A DNA stretch of 64,000 nucleotides from Arthrobacter sp. SLBN-112 (GTDB lineage: Bacteria > Actinomycetota > Actinomycetes > Actinomycetales > Micrococcaceae): positions 1,984,001 through 2,048,000 of the forward strand of contig NZ_JAUSXY010000001.1 of NCBI RefSeq assembly GCF_030944625.1, read 5' to 3'. This document shows, piece by piece, positions 1-9,849 of this stretch; within the stretch, counting starts at the first letter, position 1; each line of letters opens with the position of its first letter. Below the pieces are notes generated by a model. It was given only the letters and a program-made list of their open reading frames with translations, had not been told where the DNA came from and ran no database searches. Both the position numbers and the translations under genes were made by a program.

Positions 1-1
1 C

Positions 2-865
2 GGCGTGGAGGCCGGCAAACCGCTCGCGTCCAGCCCGCGGATCCGCAAGATCGCCTTCACCGGCGAGACCACCACGGGCCGCCTGATCAGCCAGTACGCC
101 AGCCAGAACCTCATCCCTGTCACGCTGGAGCTGGGAGGCAAGAGCCCCAACATCTTCTTCAACGATGTTGCCCAGGAGAACGACGCCTTCTACGACAAAG
201 CCCAGGAGGGCTTCGCATTGTTCGCGTTCAACCAGGGGGAGGTCTGCACGTGCCCGTCCCGCGCCCTGGTTCAGGAGGACATTTACGAGTCCTTCATGGC
301 GGACGCCGTGGCCCGGGTGGAAAAGATGATCCAGGGCAACCCGCTGGATACCGAGACCCAGGTTGGTGCGCAGGCGTCCAACGACCAGCTTGAGAAGATC
401 CTGTCCTACATCGACATCGGAAAGCAGGAAGGCGCCAAGGTGCTCACCGGTGGAGCCCGCGCCGAACTGCCGGGTGATCTGGCAGGCGGCTTCTACGTCC
501 AGCCCACTGTATTCGAGGGGCACAACCGGATGCGGATCTTCCAGGAGGAGATCTTCGGGCCCGTTGTGGCCGTGACCCGGTTCAGCGACTACAACGACGC
601 CATGGGCATCGCCAATGACACCCTGTACGGCCTGGGCGCCGGCGTTTGGTCCCGCAACGGCAACGTGGCCTATCGCGCCGGCCGTGAAATCCAGGCCGGC
701 CGTGTCTGGGTCAACAACTACCACGCCTACCCGGCGGGTGCCGCGTTTGGCGGCTACAAGTCCTCGGGCATCGGGCGCGAGAACCACGCGATGATGCTGG
801 ACCACTACCAGCAGACCAAGAACCTGCTGGTCAGCTACGACGAGAACAAGCTGGGCTTCTTTTAG
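2..865 (+). CDS. Aldehyde dehydrogenase (NAD+), C-terminal part, 5' end outside window
   Basis: This oxidises an aldehyde, probably acetaldehyde, to the acid with NAD+ in the cytoplasm. About 288 residues remain of a family of roughly 500. The glutamate motif LELGGKSPN lies near residue 40, the catalytic cysteine in [10 protein letters not shown] near 80, the motif EEIFGPV near 182, and a C-terminal [12 protein letters not shown] segment is present. The reading frame is open at the window edge, so the true start is upstream. An alcohol dehydrogenase follows after 45 bases and then a DUF779 gene, which suggests a three-gene alcohol/aldehyde oxidation operon. The aldehyde substrate is inferred from these neighbours. 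Confidence 0.93.
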   Translation, partial: GVEAGKPLASSPRIRKIAFTGETTTGRLISQYASQNLIPVTLELGGKSPNIFFNDVAQENDAFYDKAQEGFALFAFNQGEVCTCPSRALVQEDIYESFMADAVARVEKMIQGNPLDTETQVGAQASNDQLEKILSYIDIGKQEGAKVLTGGARAELPGDLAGGFYVQPTVFEGHNRMRIFQEEIFGPVVAVTRFSDYNDAMGIANDTLYGLGAGVWSRNGNVAYRAGREIQAGRVWVNNYHAYPAGAAFGGYKSSGIGRENHAMMLDHYQQTKNLLVSYDENKLGFF

Positions 866-910
866 GTCCGGCCGCACCACACCCACTACAACGACGCAAG
901 GATATCGCCA

Positions 911-1933
911 ATGACGACGACAATGCACGCAGCAGTAGTAACCGAATTCGGCACGGACCTGTCCGTCCAGGACATCGCCGTCCCGGTGCCCGGGCCCGGG
1001 CAGGCACTGGTCAAGGTGCTCACCACCGGTGTCTGCCACACCGACCTCCACGCCGCGGAGGGCGACTGGCCGGTGAAGCCCACGCCGCCGTTCGTTCCCG
1101 GCCACGAGGGGGTGGGCGAAGTGGTGGCCCTGGGCGAGGGCGTCACCGATCTCGCCATCGGCGACCTCGTGGGCAACGCCTGGCTGTGGTCCGCCTGCGG
1201 CGACTGCCAGTACTGCCGCACCGGCTGGGAAACCCTGTGCGAGGCACAGCAGAACGGCGGCTACAGCGTGGACGGCTCCTTCGGGGAGTACATGCTCGTG
1301 GACTCGCGCTTCGCGGCCCGCATACCGGCGGGATCCGACCCCGTCGAGGTGGCCCCGGTGCTCTGCGCCGGCGTCACCGTCTACAAAGGCCTGAAGATGA
1401 CGGAGGCGAGGCCGGGCCAGTGGGTCACCATCTCCGGCATCGGCGGGCTGGGCCACATCGCCGTCCAGTATGCCGTGGCCATGGGCCTGCGTGTCGCCGC
1501 GGTGGATATCGCCGACGACAAACTTGCCCTGGCAAAGGCCCACGGCGCCGAAGTAACAGTCAACGCCCTGCATGAAGACCCGGCCGAAGTGATCCAGCGT
1601 GAAACAGGAGGATGCCATGGAGTCCTGGTTACTGCGGTGCACCCGTCAGCGTTCGGGCAGGCCATCGGGATGGCCCGCCGTGGCGGCACCATTGTGTTCA
1701 ACGGACTGCCGCCGGGGGACTTTCCCGCGCCGATCTTTGACATTGTGCTCAAGGGGTTGACGGTCCGCGGCTCGATCGTGGGCACCCGCCAGGACCTCGA
1801 GGAAGCCTTGGACTTCTACGCCCGGGGGAAGATCCACCCCACGGTCTCCGTGCGGGAGCTTTCCGAGGTCAACGCGGTGTTCGACGAGATGAAGCATGCC
1901 AAGATCGACGGCCGCGTGGTGCTGAAGTTCTGA
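911..1933 (+). CDS. adhP: Zinc-dependent alcohol dehydrogenase, AdhP type
   Basis: A medium-chain alcohol dehydrogenase of 340 residues, the usual length, interconverting primary alcohols and aldehydes with NAD(H). The catalytic zinc motif GVCHTDLHAAEGDWP lies near residue 41, GHEGVGEV near 64, and the structural zinc cysteines CGDCQYCRTGWETLC near 97-111. The Rossmann motif GIGGLGHIAVQ is near 176. An AAGGA ribosome site precedes the start, and an in-frame ATG four codons later is an alternative start. It sits directly after an aldehyde dehydrogenase, and the stop codon overlaps the ATG of the DUF779 gene, so translation of the two is probably coupled. Confidence 0.95.
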   Translation: MTTTMHAAVVTEFGTDLSVQDIAVPVPGPGQALVKVLTTGVCHTDLHAAEGDWPVKPTPPFVPGHEGVGEVVALGEGVTDLAIGDLVGNAWLWSACGDCQYCRTGWETLCEAQQNGGYSVDGSFGEYMLVDSRFAARIPAGSDPVEVAPVLCAGVTVYKGLKMTEARPGQWVTISGIGGLGHIAVQYAVAMGLRVAAVDIADDKLALAKAHGAEVTVNALHEDPAEVIQRETGGCHGVLVTAVHPSAFGQAIGMARRGGTIVFNGLPPGDFPAPIFDIVLKGLTVRGSIVGTRQDLEEALDFYARGKIHPTVSVRELSEVNAVFDEMKHAKIDGRVVLKF

Positions 1934-2340
1934 TGCGCATTCAAGGGCTTGAGGCCGCGGTGACGCTGCCCGGGGAAGACTTTTCCCGGGTGGCCCTCAC
2001 GCCCGCGGCCGTAGACCTGCTCCGGATGCTCTGGGAGCGGCACGGTCCGCTCATGTTCCACCAGTCAGGCGGCTGCTGTGACGGGTCCTCGCCAATGTGC
2101 TACCCGGCAGGGGAATTCACCACGGGGGATTCAGACGTCCTGCTGGGACTGTTCGACCTGTCGGATGGAGGGCAGCCGATGCCTTTGGAGTTCTGGATGT
2201 CCAGGGAACAGTTCACTTACTGGAGCCACACGCATCTGGCCGTGGACGTCGTACCGGGCCGGGGAAGCGGGTTTTCGGTGGAGGCGCCGGAGGGCAAACG
2301 CTTCCTGATCCGCTCAACCCTGATGGACTGGCCCGTCTAG
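1933..2340 (+). CDS. DUF779 domain-containing protein
   Basis: A small protein of 135 residues matching the DUF779 family, which recurrently accompanies acetaldehyde and alcohol dehydrogenases. Its biochemical role is not established. Visible features are a GCCDGS motif near residue 47 with adjacent cysteines, a second cysteine in PMCYPAGEF, and a GRGSGFSVEAPEGKRFL stretch near the end. The start codon overlaps the stop of the alcohol dehydrogenase gene by one base (TGATG), which argues for co-translation. Cysteine positions would suit metal or thiol chemistry, but that is inference. Confidence 0.88.
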   Translation: MRIQGLEAAVTLPGEDFSRVALTPAAVDLLRMLWERHGPLMFHQSGGCCDGSSPMCYPAGEFTTGDSDVLLGLFDLSDGGQPMPLEFWMSREQFTYWSHTHLAVDVVPGRGSGFSVEAPEGKRFLIRSTLMDWPV

Positions 2341-2359
2341 GAAGTTCGGTCAAAAACGC

Positions 2360-2389
2360 CTCGGGGCCCTCCACCAGGAGGGCCCCGAG
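2360..2389 (+). terminator. GC-rich hairpin, probable terminator
   Basis: A perfect 13-base inverted repeat (CTCGGGGCCCTCC with its complement) encloses an ACCA loop 20 bases after the DUF779 stop. On the plus strand there is no following T run. On the minus strand the hairpin is followed by TTTTT, so it may stop transcription from both sides. Confidence 0.65.
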
Positions 2390-2515
2390 CACGTTGGCGG
2401 AATAAAGTTCGGCGAAATAGCCGTCTCACTATTCGGGACAATTGGGGCCGTCCAGTGGATGGACACTATCGTTGATAGGTCTGTTTCCATCACAAACCAG
2501 GATTGTGACCTCCCA

Positions 2516-4078
2516 ATGAATCTTCTGCGGACAAAATCCATCGAGCAATCGATCGCCGACGCCGATGAACCCGGACGCAAGCTCAAGCGTTCCCTCAGCA
2601 CCTGGGACCTCATGATCATGGGTGTCGCCGTTGCCGTGGGCGCCGGCATCTTTTCCGTTGGCGCCAAGGCTGCCGCAAACTTTGCCGGCCCCGCCGTCAC
2701 GCTGTCCTTCGCCATCGCCGCCGTGACCTGCGCGCTGGCCATCATGTGCTACGCCGAGTTCGCCACCGCAATCCCCGTGGCCGGTTCAGCCTACGTCTTC
2801 ACGTACGCCACCATGGGCGAACTCCTTGCCTGGATCATCGGCTGGAACCTGATCCTGGAGTTGTTCACCGCCGCCGCCGTGATCGCCAAATACTGGGGCA
2901 TCTACCTCAGCAAGGTCTTTGCCCTCACCGGGGCCGACATCCCGCCCGCCATCCCCCTCGGCGGCGTGGACCTCTACTGGGGCGCCTTCCTGATCGTGGC
3001 CATCTTCACCGTGCTGCTGGTCCTGGGCACCAAGCTCTCTGCCCGCGTCGGCAACATCTTCACCCTGATCAAGATCGGCGTGGTGCTGTTCGTGATCGTG
3101 GTGGGCTTCACCTACGTCAAGGTCGAAAACTACGCGCCGTTCGTTCCGGCAGCGGAGCCCACCGCCGGCACCGGCGGTGCGTACGTGCTGAAGCAGTCCT
3201 TCTTCGGTTTCCTTACCGGTGCTGCCCCGGCCCAGTACGGCACCCTGGGCATCTTCGCCGGTGCCGCCCTGGTATTCTTCGCCTTCATCGGTTTCGACGT
3301 GGTGGCTACCTCGGCCGAGGAAGTGAAGAACCCGCAAAAGACGCTGCCCCGCGGCATCTTTGGCGGCCTGGCCCTGGTCACGCTGCTCTACATCCTGGTG
3401 TCCCTGGCACTGACCGGCATGGTGTCCTACACCCAGCTGGCCGAGGCCAAGAGTCCCACGCTTACCACCGCCTTCGAGGCAGTGGGGGACACGTCAGCGG
3501 CCAAGGTCATCGCCTTCGGCTCCCTGGTGGGCCTGACCACCGTGATCATGGTGCTCCTCATGGGCCTGTCCCGCGTGGTGCTGGCCATGAGCCGCGACGG
3601 CCTGCTGCCACGGGCCCTGTCCAAGACCAGCGAAAAGCGTTCCACCCCGGCGCGCCTGCAGATCATCTGCGGCGCCGCGGTGGCCCTGGTTGCGGGCCTT
3701 ACCAACGTGGACCTGCTGGAGGAAATGATCAACATCGGCACGCTCTCCGCGTTCGTGGTGGTGAGCCTGGGAATTCTGGTGCTCCGCAAGAAGCGCCCGG
3801 ACCTGAAGCCGGCCTTCCGTGTCCCGTTTGGCAAGGTGCTGCCGGTTGTCTCCGCGGTTTTGTGCCTGTACCTGATGACCAACCTCGCCGTGGAGACCTG
3901 GATCTTCTTTGCGTTCTGGCTGGTCATCGGCCTCGCCATCTACTTTGCCTACGGCCAGCGCCACTCGCGGCTCAACGAACGCTTCGCCGAAGCCACCGCG
4001 TCCGTCAACAGCGGCCCGGTCACCGGCCGGCGGGCTGCCGAGGAGTCCGACGACGAGGACGAGTTGTCCCGGACCTGA
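2516..4078 (+). CDS. APC-superfamily amino acid permease
   Basis: A 12-helix amino acid/proton symporter-like protein of the inner membrane, about 520 residues. The first helix carries the GVAVAVGAGIFSVGA motif typical of cationic-amino-acid-transporter-type permeases, and a conserved FFAFIGFDVVATSAEE stretch lies midway. The tail is acidic (EESDDEDEL). The start was set at MNLLRTKSIEQS because family members begin this way. An in-frame ATG 57 bases upstream would add 19 residues unlike the family, and neither start has a strong ribosome site. The substrate cannot be read from sequence. A TetR regulator follows on the same strand behind a terminator. Confidence 0.9.
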   Translation: MNLLRTKSIEQSIADADEPGRKLKRSLSTWDLMIMGVAVAVGAGIFSVGAKAAANFAGPAVTLSFAIAAVTCALAIMCYAEFATAIPVAGSAYVFTYATMGELLAWIIGWNLILELFTAAAVIAKYWGIYLSKVFALTGADIPPAIPLGGVDLYWGAFLIVAIFTVLLVLGTKLSARVGNIFTLIKIGVVLFVIVVGFTYVKVENYAPFVPAAEPTAGTGGAYVLKQSFFGFLTGAAPAQYGTLGIFAGAALVFFAFIGFDVVATSAEEVKNPQKTLPRGIFGGLALVTLLYILVSLALTGMVSYTQLAEAKSPTLTTAFEAVGDTSAAKVIAFGSLVGLTTVIMVLLMGLSRVVLAMSRDGLLPRALSKTSEKRSTPARLQIICGAAVALVAGLTNVDLLEEMINIGTLSAFVVVSLGILVLRKKRPDLKPAFRVPFGKVLPVVSAVLCLYLMTNLAVETWIFFAFWLVIGLAIYFAYGQRHSRLNERFAEATASVNSGPVTGRRAAEESDDEDELSRT

Positions 4079-4100
4079 CCGACCCCTCACCCCTGGTGAA

Positions 4101-4140
4101 ACTGCCCGCCCGGCCCCTGCCGGGCGGGCAGTGGCGTTTC
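4101..4140 (+). terminator. Rho-independent terminator after permease
   Basis: A perfect 14-base stem (ACTGCCCGCCCGGC and complement) with a CCCT loop, followed by GGCGTTTCC, begins 22 bases after the permease stop and ends just upstream of the TetR gene promoter. Confidence 0.85.
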
Positions 4141-4159
4141 CCGCTCCTAGGATGGATGT

Positions 4160-4759
4160 ATGGCACGTCCCTCCCGGTCAGAACGCAAAGCGGAACTGCT
4201 TGCTGCCATCCTTGACTACCTGATGGACAAGACCCTGGCCGAACTGAGCTTCCGGAGCCTCGCAGAGGGCCTGGGGATGAGTTCCTACACGCTGGTGTAC
4301 CACTTCGGCAGCCGGGAGCAGTTGATCAACGACATCGTGGTGTCCATCGAGTCGCGCCTGAACCGGATGCGCAACACCGATGTGCGCGACATTGACCGGG
4401 AAGCCTGGCGGGCCTTCCTGCTCGACTCGTGGCAGTGGACCATGGCCCAGCGGAACCGGCACCTGACCAGGCTCGAATTCGAGGCTACCTCGCAGGACAT
4501 TGTGGCTGCCACGCCCCGGGGCACCGCGCAGGAGCATTTCCGCCTGCTGCACCACAAAACCCGCGACTGGCTGATGGTCCAGGGCATTCCCGAGGAATAT
4601 GCGGACACCGATGCCAGGCTTTTCACCTCCACCTTCTACGGCCTGCAGTTCGATTTCGTGGTGATGAACCAGCCAGACGCCGCCACAAAAGCATTCGAAC
4701 TGATGCTGACAGTGTTCTTCAACAACCTCGAGACGCGCCTGGCCGACGCAGGACCCTAA
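4160..4759 (+). CDS. TetR/AcrR-family transcriptional regulator
   Basis: A DNA-binding repressor of 199 residues, normal for the family. The N-terminal helix-turn-helix is visible at about residues 25-50 (LSFRSLAEGLGMSSYTLVYHF), followed by a divergent ligand-binding domain. A TAGGAT hexamer ends six bases before the ATG and no Shine-Dalgarno sequence is present, so the mRNA is probably leaderless. It lies between the amino acid permease and a convergent DUF2461 gene. The regulated gene could be the permease or itself, but no operator was recognised. Confidence 0.9.
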   Translation: MARPSRSERKAELLAAILDYLMDKTLAELSFRSLAEGLGMSSYTLVYHFGSREQLINDIVVSIESRLNRMRNTDVRDIDREAWRAFLLDSWQWTMAQRNRHLTRLEFEATSQDIVAATPRGTAQEHFRLLHHKTRDWLMVQGIPEEYADTDARLFTSTFYGLQFDFVVMNQPDAATKAFELMLTVFFNNLETRLADAGP

Positions 4760-4763
4760 GGCG

Positions 4764-5399
4764 TCAGGGGGCTGCGTAGCGGCCCACCCACTCCACGAGC
4801 GGACGGAGTTTCCGCCACCGTTCCGCGACCTGCTCTTTCACCGCCGGTGTGGAGACCCAGTCGGGCTGGCCGACCTCGACCCCTGCGGACAACGATTTGT
4901 GCTTCAGCAGTTCGGCACGCGGATGGTCTTTGTCGAATCCCCGCGGGACGGTCTTCAGTTTCTCGCCCTCGATGGCAAAACCTGCCCCGGCCACGGCGTC
5001 CACAATGTCCTGCAGGGCGGACCCGCTGGCGGAAGCATCCGCGGCGGAGCGGAACCGGGCCAGCTGCGCGGGAGTATGGGAATGGTAGCCGCCGCCGATC
5101 AACAGTCCGTCAGCGTTGATTTGGAGATAGAACCCAACGCCTTCCTGGCGTGCGGCGAATGCGCCTTGGGCCGTCTTGTACGGCGACTTGTCCGGCGAAA
5201 AGCGGATATCCCGGTTGGGGCGGAACAGCTTGGCTGGGCCGAACTCGGGCTCCAGTTCGGAGAGCAGGAGGGTGAGTGGCTCCTTGACCGCTTCTTCGTA
5301 GATGCCTTTGTGTTCGAGCCACCAGTCGCGGTTGTTGTTCTCTTCCAGCTGTGCGTAGAAGCTGAAGGCTTCCGGGGGAATGCCTGCGAAAGTGTTCAT
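4764..5399 (-). CDS. DUF2461 domain-containing protein
   Basis: A 211-residue cytoplasmic protein that matches the DUF2461 family over its whole length. Diagnostic segments are FYAQLEENNNRDWWLEHK near residue 14, LFRPNRDIRFSPDKSPYKT near 58, and GFYLQINADGLLIGGGYH near 89. No biochemical function has been established for the family. It converges with the TetR gene (four bases between stops) and is separated from the catalase gene by a hairpin, so it is probably transcribed alone. Confidence 0.88.
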   Translation of the reverse strand: MNTFAGIPPEAFSFYAQLEENNNRDWWLEHKGIYEEAVKEPLTLLLSELEPEFGPAKLFRPNRDIRFSPDKSPYKTAQGAFAARQEGVGFYLQINADGLLIGGGYHSHTPAQLARFRSAADASASGSALQDIVDAVAGAGFAIEGEKLKTVPRGFDKDHPRAELLKHKSLSAGVEVGQPDWVSTPAVKEQVAERWRKLRPLVEWVGRYAAP

Positions 5400-5477
5400 G
5401 TACGGAGCCTAAGGCCGCCGTCCTTGACCGGCCAGACCTCCGGCACCCTATGTGCAAAACCGCAGCGCAGACAGCAG

Positions 5478-5514
5478 AACACCCCGCCCCCGGGCAGGCC
5501 GGGAGCGGGGTGTT
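5478..5514 (-). terminator. Hairpin downstream of catalase gene
   Basis: Ten-base arms AACACCCCGC and GCGGGGTGTT enclose a GC-rich loop beginning 32 bases beyond the catalase stop. There is no strong T run, so this is a probable rather than certain terminator of the fur-katA transcript. Confidence 0.6.
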
Positions 5515-5546
5515 CCAATCGGTCCGGTTGGCCGGACAGTGCAGTG

Positions 5547-7043
5547 CTAGCCGATCTTGTTGGCGGACTCTGCATCCGAGGCCGGAGCCGAGGGGGCATC
5601 CCCCGCGCCGAGGTTGGCGCGCAGCTTGGCGCCAAGTTCTGCGTCAACGTTGGTCCAGTACTGGATGGCGCGTTCCTTGATGCCCGGGCTCTTGACGCCG
5701 CCCACGGCACCGGTGATGGTCTCCAGGAAGCGGGCCTTGGCTGCCTCGTCGTAGACCTCGCGGTAGAGCGCACCGGCCTGGACGAAGTCGCTGTCCTCGG
5801 CGTGGAGGGAGTGCGCGGCATGGGTCAACTCGCCGTCGTTCTCCCAGCCGCCGGCCGGGTTCTGCGGCTCAACTGCAGCAGGGCCACCCACGGAGTTGGG
5901 GGCGTAGACCGGAACCGAGGGGGCGTTGAACAGGAAGCGTCCCTGCCCGTCCTGGCTGTAGTTGTTGACCTGGTTCTTGGGCTGGTTCACCGGGATCTGG
6001 GCGTGGTTGGTGCCCACGCGGTAGCGGTGCGCATCGGCGTAGGAGAAGATGCGGGCCTGCAGCATCTTGTCCGGCGAGGCGGCAATGCCGGGTACGAAGT
6101 TCGACGGCGCGAAGGTGGCCTGCTCGATCTGCGCGAAGTAGTTCTCCGGGTTGCGGTTCAGCTCCATGGTGCCAACCTTGATCAGCGGGTAGTCGCTGTG
6201 CGGCCACACCTTGGTCAGGTCGAACGGGTTGAAGCGGTAGGTCTTGGCGTCCTCGTACGGCATCACCTGGACGTGCAGGTCCCAGGAGGGGAAGTTGCCG
6301 GCGGCGATGTTCTCGGACAGGTCGCGGATATAGAAGTCCGCGTCGGAGCCGGCGAGCTGCTCGGCCTGCTCGCTGCTCATGGAGTTCACGCCCTGGTTGG
6401 ACTTGAAGTGGTACTTGACCCAGAAGCGCTCGCCCTCGGCGTTGATCCACTGGTAGGTGTGCGAGCCGTAGCCCTGCATTTCGCGCCAGGAAGCGGGCAG
6501 GCCGCGGTCACCCATGAGCCAGGTGACCTGGTGTGCGGACTCGGGGGACAGGGTCCAGAAGTCCCACTGCATGTCGGCGTCGCGCAGGTGCGTGCCCGGC
6601 AGGCGCTTCTGGGAGTGGATGAAGTCCGGGAACTTGATGCCGTCGCGGATGAAGAAGACGGGGGTGTTGTTGCCCACGAGGTCGTAGTTGCCCTCGGTGG
6701 TGTAGAACTTCACGGCGAAACCGCGGGGATCGCGCCAGGTGTCCGGGGAGCCGTTCTCACCGGCGACGGAGGAGAAACGGATCAGCATCTCGGTCTCGGC
6801 GCCGGGCTGCAGGAACGCAGCCTTGGTGTACTTGGAGATGTCCTCGGAGGCCTTGAAGGTGCCGAATGCGCCGCCACCCTTGGCGTGCACTACGCGCTCC
6901 GGAACCCGTTCGCGGTTGAACTGGGCAAGTTTTTCCACCAGGTAGTGGTCGGTCAGGATGATGGCACCGTCGGCACCAACTGACTTCGAGTGAGCGTCGG
7001 ACGTAACCGGCGCACCTGACTGGGTTGTGGAAACGGCAGTCAT
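5547..7043 (-). CDS. katA: Monofunctional haem catalase
   Basis: Decomposes hydrogen peroxide to water and oxygen. At 498 residues it is a small-subunit catalase. The catalytic histidine is in [13 protein letters not shown] near residue 56, the catalytic asparagine in [11 protein letters not shown] near 129, and the haem-ligand tyrosine in [14 protein letters not shown] near 340. A good AGGAG ribosome site precedes the ATG. The start overlaps the stop of the upstream fur-type gene (ATGA), so regulator and catalase form one coupled unit. Peroxide- or iron-responsive control through that regulator is expected from the arrangement. Confidence 0.97.
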   Translation of the reverse strand: MTAVSTTQSGAPVTSDAHSKSVGADGAIILTDHYLVEKLAQFNRERVPERVVHAKGGGAFGTFKASEDISKYTKAAFLQPGAETEMLIRFSSVAGENGSPDTWRDPRGFAVKFYTTEGNYDLVGNNTPVFFIRDGIKFPDFIHSQKRLPGTHLRDADMQWDFWTLSPESAHQVTWLMGDRGLPASWREMQGYGSHTYQWINAEGERFWVKYHFKSNQGVNSMSSEQAEQLAGSDADFYIRDLSENIAAGNFPSWDLHVQVMPYEDAKTYRFNPFDLTKVWPHSDYPLIKVGTMELNRNPENYFAQIEQATFAPSNFVPGIAASPDKMLQARIFSYADAHRYRVGTNHAQIPVNQPKNQVNNYSQDGQGRFLFNAPSVPVYAPNSVGGPAAVEPQNPAGGWENDGELTHAAHSLHAEDSDFVQAGALYREVYDEAAKARFLETITGAVGGVKSPGIKERAIQYWTNVDAELGAKLRANLGAGDAPSAPASDAESANKIG

Positions 7044-7537
7044 TGTTCTCCTATTTCTCTGTTACTTGCAAGGGACGATTGGGGAGGAAGTTGTTGGGCC
7101 CGCTGGCAGTCCTGGCAGATGCCCTGGTACATGACGTCGGCGATCTGGATGGTCATCGGCTTGGCGTCAGGGTTCCAGTGGGGAGTGAGGCACGGGGCGT
7201 GGCCGACGGCGCAGTCCACGTCCTCCACGCGCCCGCAGCTGATGCAGATGGCGTGGTGGTGGTTGTCACCCACGCGCGTCTCGTACAGGGCGGGGGAGTG
7301 TGGCGGTTCGAAGCGGCGCAGCATGTGCAGGTCCGTCAGGTCGCCAAGGACCACGTAGACCGACTGGGCCGTCAGTTCCGGCAGTTCGGCGCGCGCGGCG
7401 GCCAGGATGCTTTCGGCAGGTGAATGCGGGTGGCGTTCGACGGCGGCGAGCACGGCAAGCCGCTGCTTGGTCACCCTGCGGCCGTGGGCACGCAGGGCTG
7501 CTGCCCATGCGTCCTGGCCGTCAAAGTGTTCCGTCAT
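7040..7537 (-). CDS. Fur-family metalloregulator (PerR/FurA-like)
   Basis: A 165-residue ferric-uptake-type repressor. The N-terminal winged helix ([20 protein letters not shown]) precedes a dimerisation domain with a metal-binding [19 protein letters not shown] stretch and a second CxxC pair (CQDCQ) near residue 147, which resembles the structural zinc site of the family. It is the first gene of a two-gene unit with catalase, the arrangement of mycobacterial furA-katG and of many PerR-like regulators. An inverted repeat upstream of its start is the natural operator candidate, and peroxide sensing is inferred from the catalase partner. Confidence 0.93.
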   Translation of the reverse strand: MTEHFDGQDAWAAALRAHGRRVTKQRLAVLAAVERHPHSPAESILAAARAELPELTAQSVYVVLGDLTDLHMLRRFEPPHSPALYETRVGDNHHHAICISCGRVEDVDCAVGHAPCLTPHWNPDAKPMTIQIADVMYQGICQDCQRAQQLPPQSSLASNREIGEQ

Positions 7538-7552
7538 GGCTCCATTGAAACA

Positions 7553-7577
7553 CTTATTTTGACTTTATCGCAATAAG
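7553..7577. promoter_or_regulatory. Candidate Fur/PerR box in the fur-MFS intergenic region
   Basis: A 25-base imperfect palindrome with perfect outer arms CTTATT and AATAAG lies 16 bases upstream of the fur-type start codon in an otherwise AT-rich divergent region. Its position suits autoregulation of the fur-katA unit. Assignment rests on symmetry and place only. Confidence 0.5.
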
Positions 7578-7644
7578 GCCTGGCTAACCTCCTGCCAACC
7601 TCTGGTGAACGGCAGGGCGCCCCCGGTGACATTAGGGTTGCAGG

Positions 7645-8916
7645 GTGGGGAAACTGCTTGCTGACATGACGCCGCTCAAGGAGAGCCCCGCATTCCGCAG
7701 GCTCTGGCTCGGCTCAGCGGTATCCGCCGTCGGCAGCCAACTCACGCTGGTGGCGGTGAGCCTCGAGGTGTACCGGCTGACCCAGGACAGCTTTTATGTG
7801 GGCCTGCTGGGCGTCTTCGCATTGGTTCCCCTGGTATTCGGTGGCCTGATGGGCGGCTCCATCGCCGATGCCCACGACCGCAGGCGCATCGCCCTGCTGG
7901 CCACCACCGTGCTCTGGCTGACCACCGGCCTCATTGCCCTGCAGGCCTGGGTGCAGCTGGGCAACGTATGGGTGCTGTACCTGCTGGTGGCACTGCAAAG
8001 CGGTGCGCAGGCCATCAACCAGCCGGCCCGCAGCGCCATCATCCCCATGCTCATCCGCAAGGAGCTCCTGCCCGCCGCCAACGCCCTGAGCATGCTTTCG
8101 CTGGGCCTGGCCATGACTGCCGGGCCACTGTTGGCCGGCCTCCTGGTCGCGTGGCTGGGGTTCAGCTGGACCTACACCATCGACTTCGTGAGCTTCGCGT
8201 TCGTCCTGTGGGCTGTGTACCGGCTTCCGCCCATGGCGCCCACCGGGGGCCACCGCAAGGCGGGAATCCGCTCCGTAATTGAGGGATTCAGGTTCCTTGG
8301 CACCCGGCCCAACCTCCGCATGACGTTCATCATCGACCTCATTGCCATGATCCTCGCCCAGCCGCGGGCGCTGCTGCCCGCTGTTGCGGCCGTGATGATC
8401 GGCGGTGGAGAGGCGACGGTGGGCATCCTGCTGGCCTGCACCGCCGTCGGCGCCTTCCTTGCCGGGCTGTTCTCCGGGCCGCTGGGCAGTGTGCGCCGCC
8501 AAGGGACCGCCGTCGTTATTTCCGTGATGGGCTGGGGCGCATCCATCGGAGCCTTCGGACTGGTGGTGTTGCTGGCCGGCCGCGCGCCGGGCGGTGGCAT
8601 CACCCTGTGGTTGCTGGCCGCCGCCATCTGCTGCGCCCTGGCCGGCATCGCGGACTCCATCAGCAGCGTCTTCCGTAACACCATCCTCCAGGCCGCCGCC
8701 CCGGACCACCTTCGCGGGCGGCTGCAGGGCGTCTTCATCGTGGTGGTGGCCGGCGGTCCGCGGATCGGCGACCTGCTGGCCGGCGGCGCGACTAGGATTC
8801 TGAATGAGGGCTGGGTCCTGTTGCTTGGCGGTGCGTTGTGCATTGCGGGCGCATGGCTGGCGGCGCAACTGCAGCCGGGATTCCGCCAGTACGACGCCCG
8901 GAACCCGGTACCCTAG
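7645..8916 (+). CDS. MFS transporter, enterobactin-exporter-like
   Basis: A 423-residue major facilitator permease with about twelve hydrophobic segments. The loop motif GGSIADAHDRRRIALLA follows helix 2, and the helix 4-5 region NQPARSAIIPMLI is typical of the EntS-like exporter subgroup. The GTG start lies six bases after a TAGGGT hexamer, suggesting a leaderless mRNA; an ATG seven codons in is the alternative. It is divergent from the fur-katA unit and upstream of htpX. Substrate is unknown. Confidence 0.88.
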   Translation: MGKLLADMTPLKESPAFRRLWLGSAVSAVGSQLTLVAVSLEVYRLTQDSFYVGLLGVFALVPLVFGGLMGGSIADAHDRRRIALLATTVLWLTTGLIALQAWVQLGNVWVLYLLVALQSGAQAINQPARSAIIPMLIRKELLPAANALSMLSLGLAMTAGPLLAGLLVAWLGFSWTYTIDFVSFAFVLWAVYRLPPMAPTGGHRKAGIRSVIEGFRFLGTRPNLRMTFIIDLIAMILAQPRALLPAVAAVMIGGGEATVGILLACTAVGAFLAGLFSGPLGSVRRQGTAVVISVMGWGASIGAFGLVVLLAGRAPGGGITLWLLAAAICCALAGIADSISSVFRNTILQAAAPDHLRGRLQGVFIVVVAGGPRIGDLLAGGATRILNEGWVLLLGGALCIAGAWLAAQLQPGFRQYDARNPVP

Positions 8917-8944
8917 CGGACCGTTCCCTTAGTGAGGAGGAAAC

Positions 8945-9811
8945 GTGCACAATCATCACAACGGCTTGAAGACGGCGGCCCTGTTCGGCGTTCTGTGGGC
9001 GGTACTGCTGGGCCTTGGCGGACTGATCGGGGTGGGAACCCGCAGCTCGGCGCCCATCATGATCATGGCGCTGATCGGCGTCGGCACCACGTTCTACGGC
9101 TACTGGAACAGCGACAAGATCGCCATCCGCTCCATGCAGGCCTTTCCGGTCACCGAAGCGCAGGCCCCGCAGCTGTACCAGATTGTGCGTGAGCTCTCGG
9201 CCCGTGCCAACCAGCCGATGCCGCGCATCTATGTCTCGCCCACCATGAACCCCAACGCCTTCGCCACCGGACGCAACCCCCGCAACGCCGCCGTCTGCTG
9301 CACCGAAGGCATCCTGCAGCTCCTGGATGCGCGAGAGCTCCGTGGCGTGCTGGGGCACGAGCTCATGCACGTCTACAACCGCGACATCCTCACCTCCTCG
9401 GTGGCTGCCGCCGTCGCCGGCGTGATCACCTCCGTGGGGCAGATGCTGTTGTTCTTCGGCGGCGGTGACCGGCGGAACGCCAACCCGCTGGCCATGATCG
9501 CTATGGCCCTGCTGGCGCCCTTCGCGGCGTCCTTGATCCAGATGGCCATCTCCCGCACCAGGGAGTACGACGCCGACGAGGACGGGTCCCAGCTCACCGG
9601 CGATCCGCTGGCGCTCGCCTCGGCCCTGGCCAAGATCGAGCGCGGCGTCAGCATTGCACCGCTGCCGCAGGACCAGCGCCTGGTCAACGCCTCGCACCTG
9701 ATGATTGCCAACCCGTTCCGCGGCGGTGCCATCAACAAGCTGTTCGCCACCCACCCGCCCATGCAGGACCGGATCGCCCGGCTGGAGCGGCTTGCCGGCC
9801 GGCAACTGTAG
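8945..9811 (+). CDS. htpX: Membrane zinc metalloprotease HtpX (M48)
   Basis: A stress-linked membrane protease of 288 residues that degrades misfolded membrane proteins. Two N-terminal hydrophobic helices (about residues 10-55) precede the zinc motif HELMH near 138, two more hydrophobic segments, and the third zinc ligand in the REYDADEDG motif near 206. The GTG start has a strong GAGGAGG site. The gene follows the MFS gene by 28 bases and may share its transcript. Confidence 0.95.
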   Translation: MHNHHNGLKTAALFGVLWAVLLGLGGLIGVGTRSSAPIMIMALIGVGTTFYGYWNSDKIAIRSMQAFPVTEAQAPQLYQIVRELSARANQPMPRIYVSPTMNPNAFATGRNPRNAAVCCTEGILQLLDARELRGVLGHELMHVYNRDILTSSVAAAVAGVITSVGQMLLFFGGGDRRNANPLAMIAMALLAPFAASLIQMAISRTREYDADEDGSQLTGDPLALASALAKIERGVSIAPLPQDQRLVNASHLMIANPFRGGAINKLFATHPPMQDRIARLERLAGRQL

Positions 9812-9849
9812 CCGCTTCCGGACGGTGCCGGGCCCGGCGTCGGAAGTGT

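Noticed and set aside
4899..6983. A 694-codon open frame on the plus strand across DUF2461 and catalase
   Set aside because: It is the antisense shadow of katA in GC-rich codons; composition is Val/Gly/Arg-rich without family resemblance, and katA is unequivocal.
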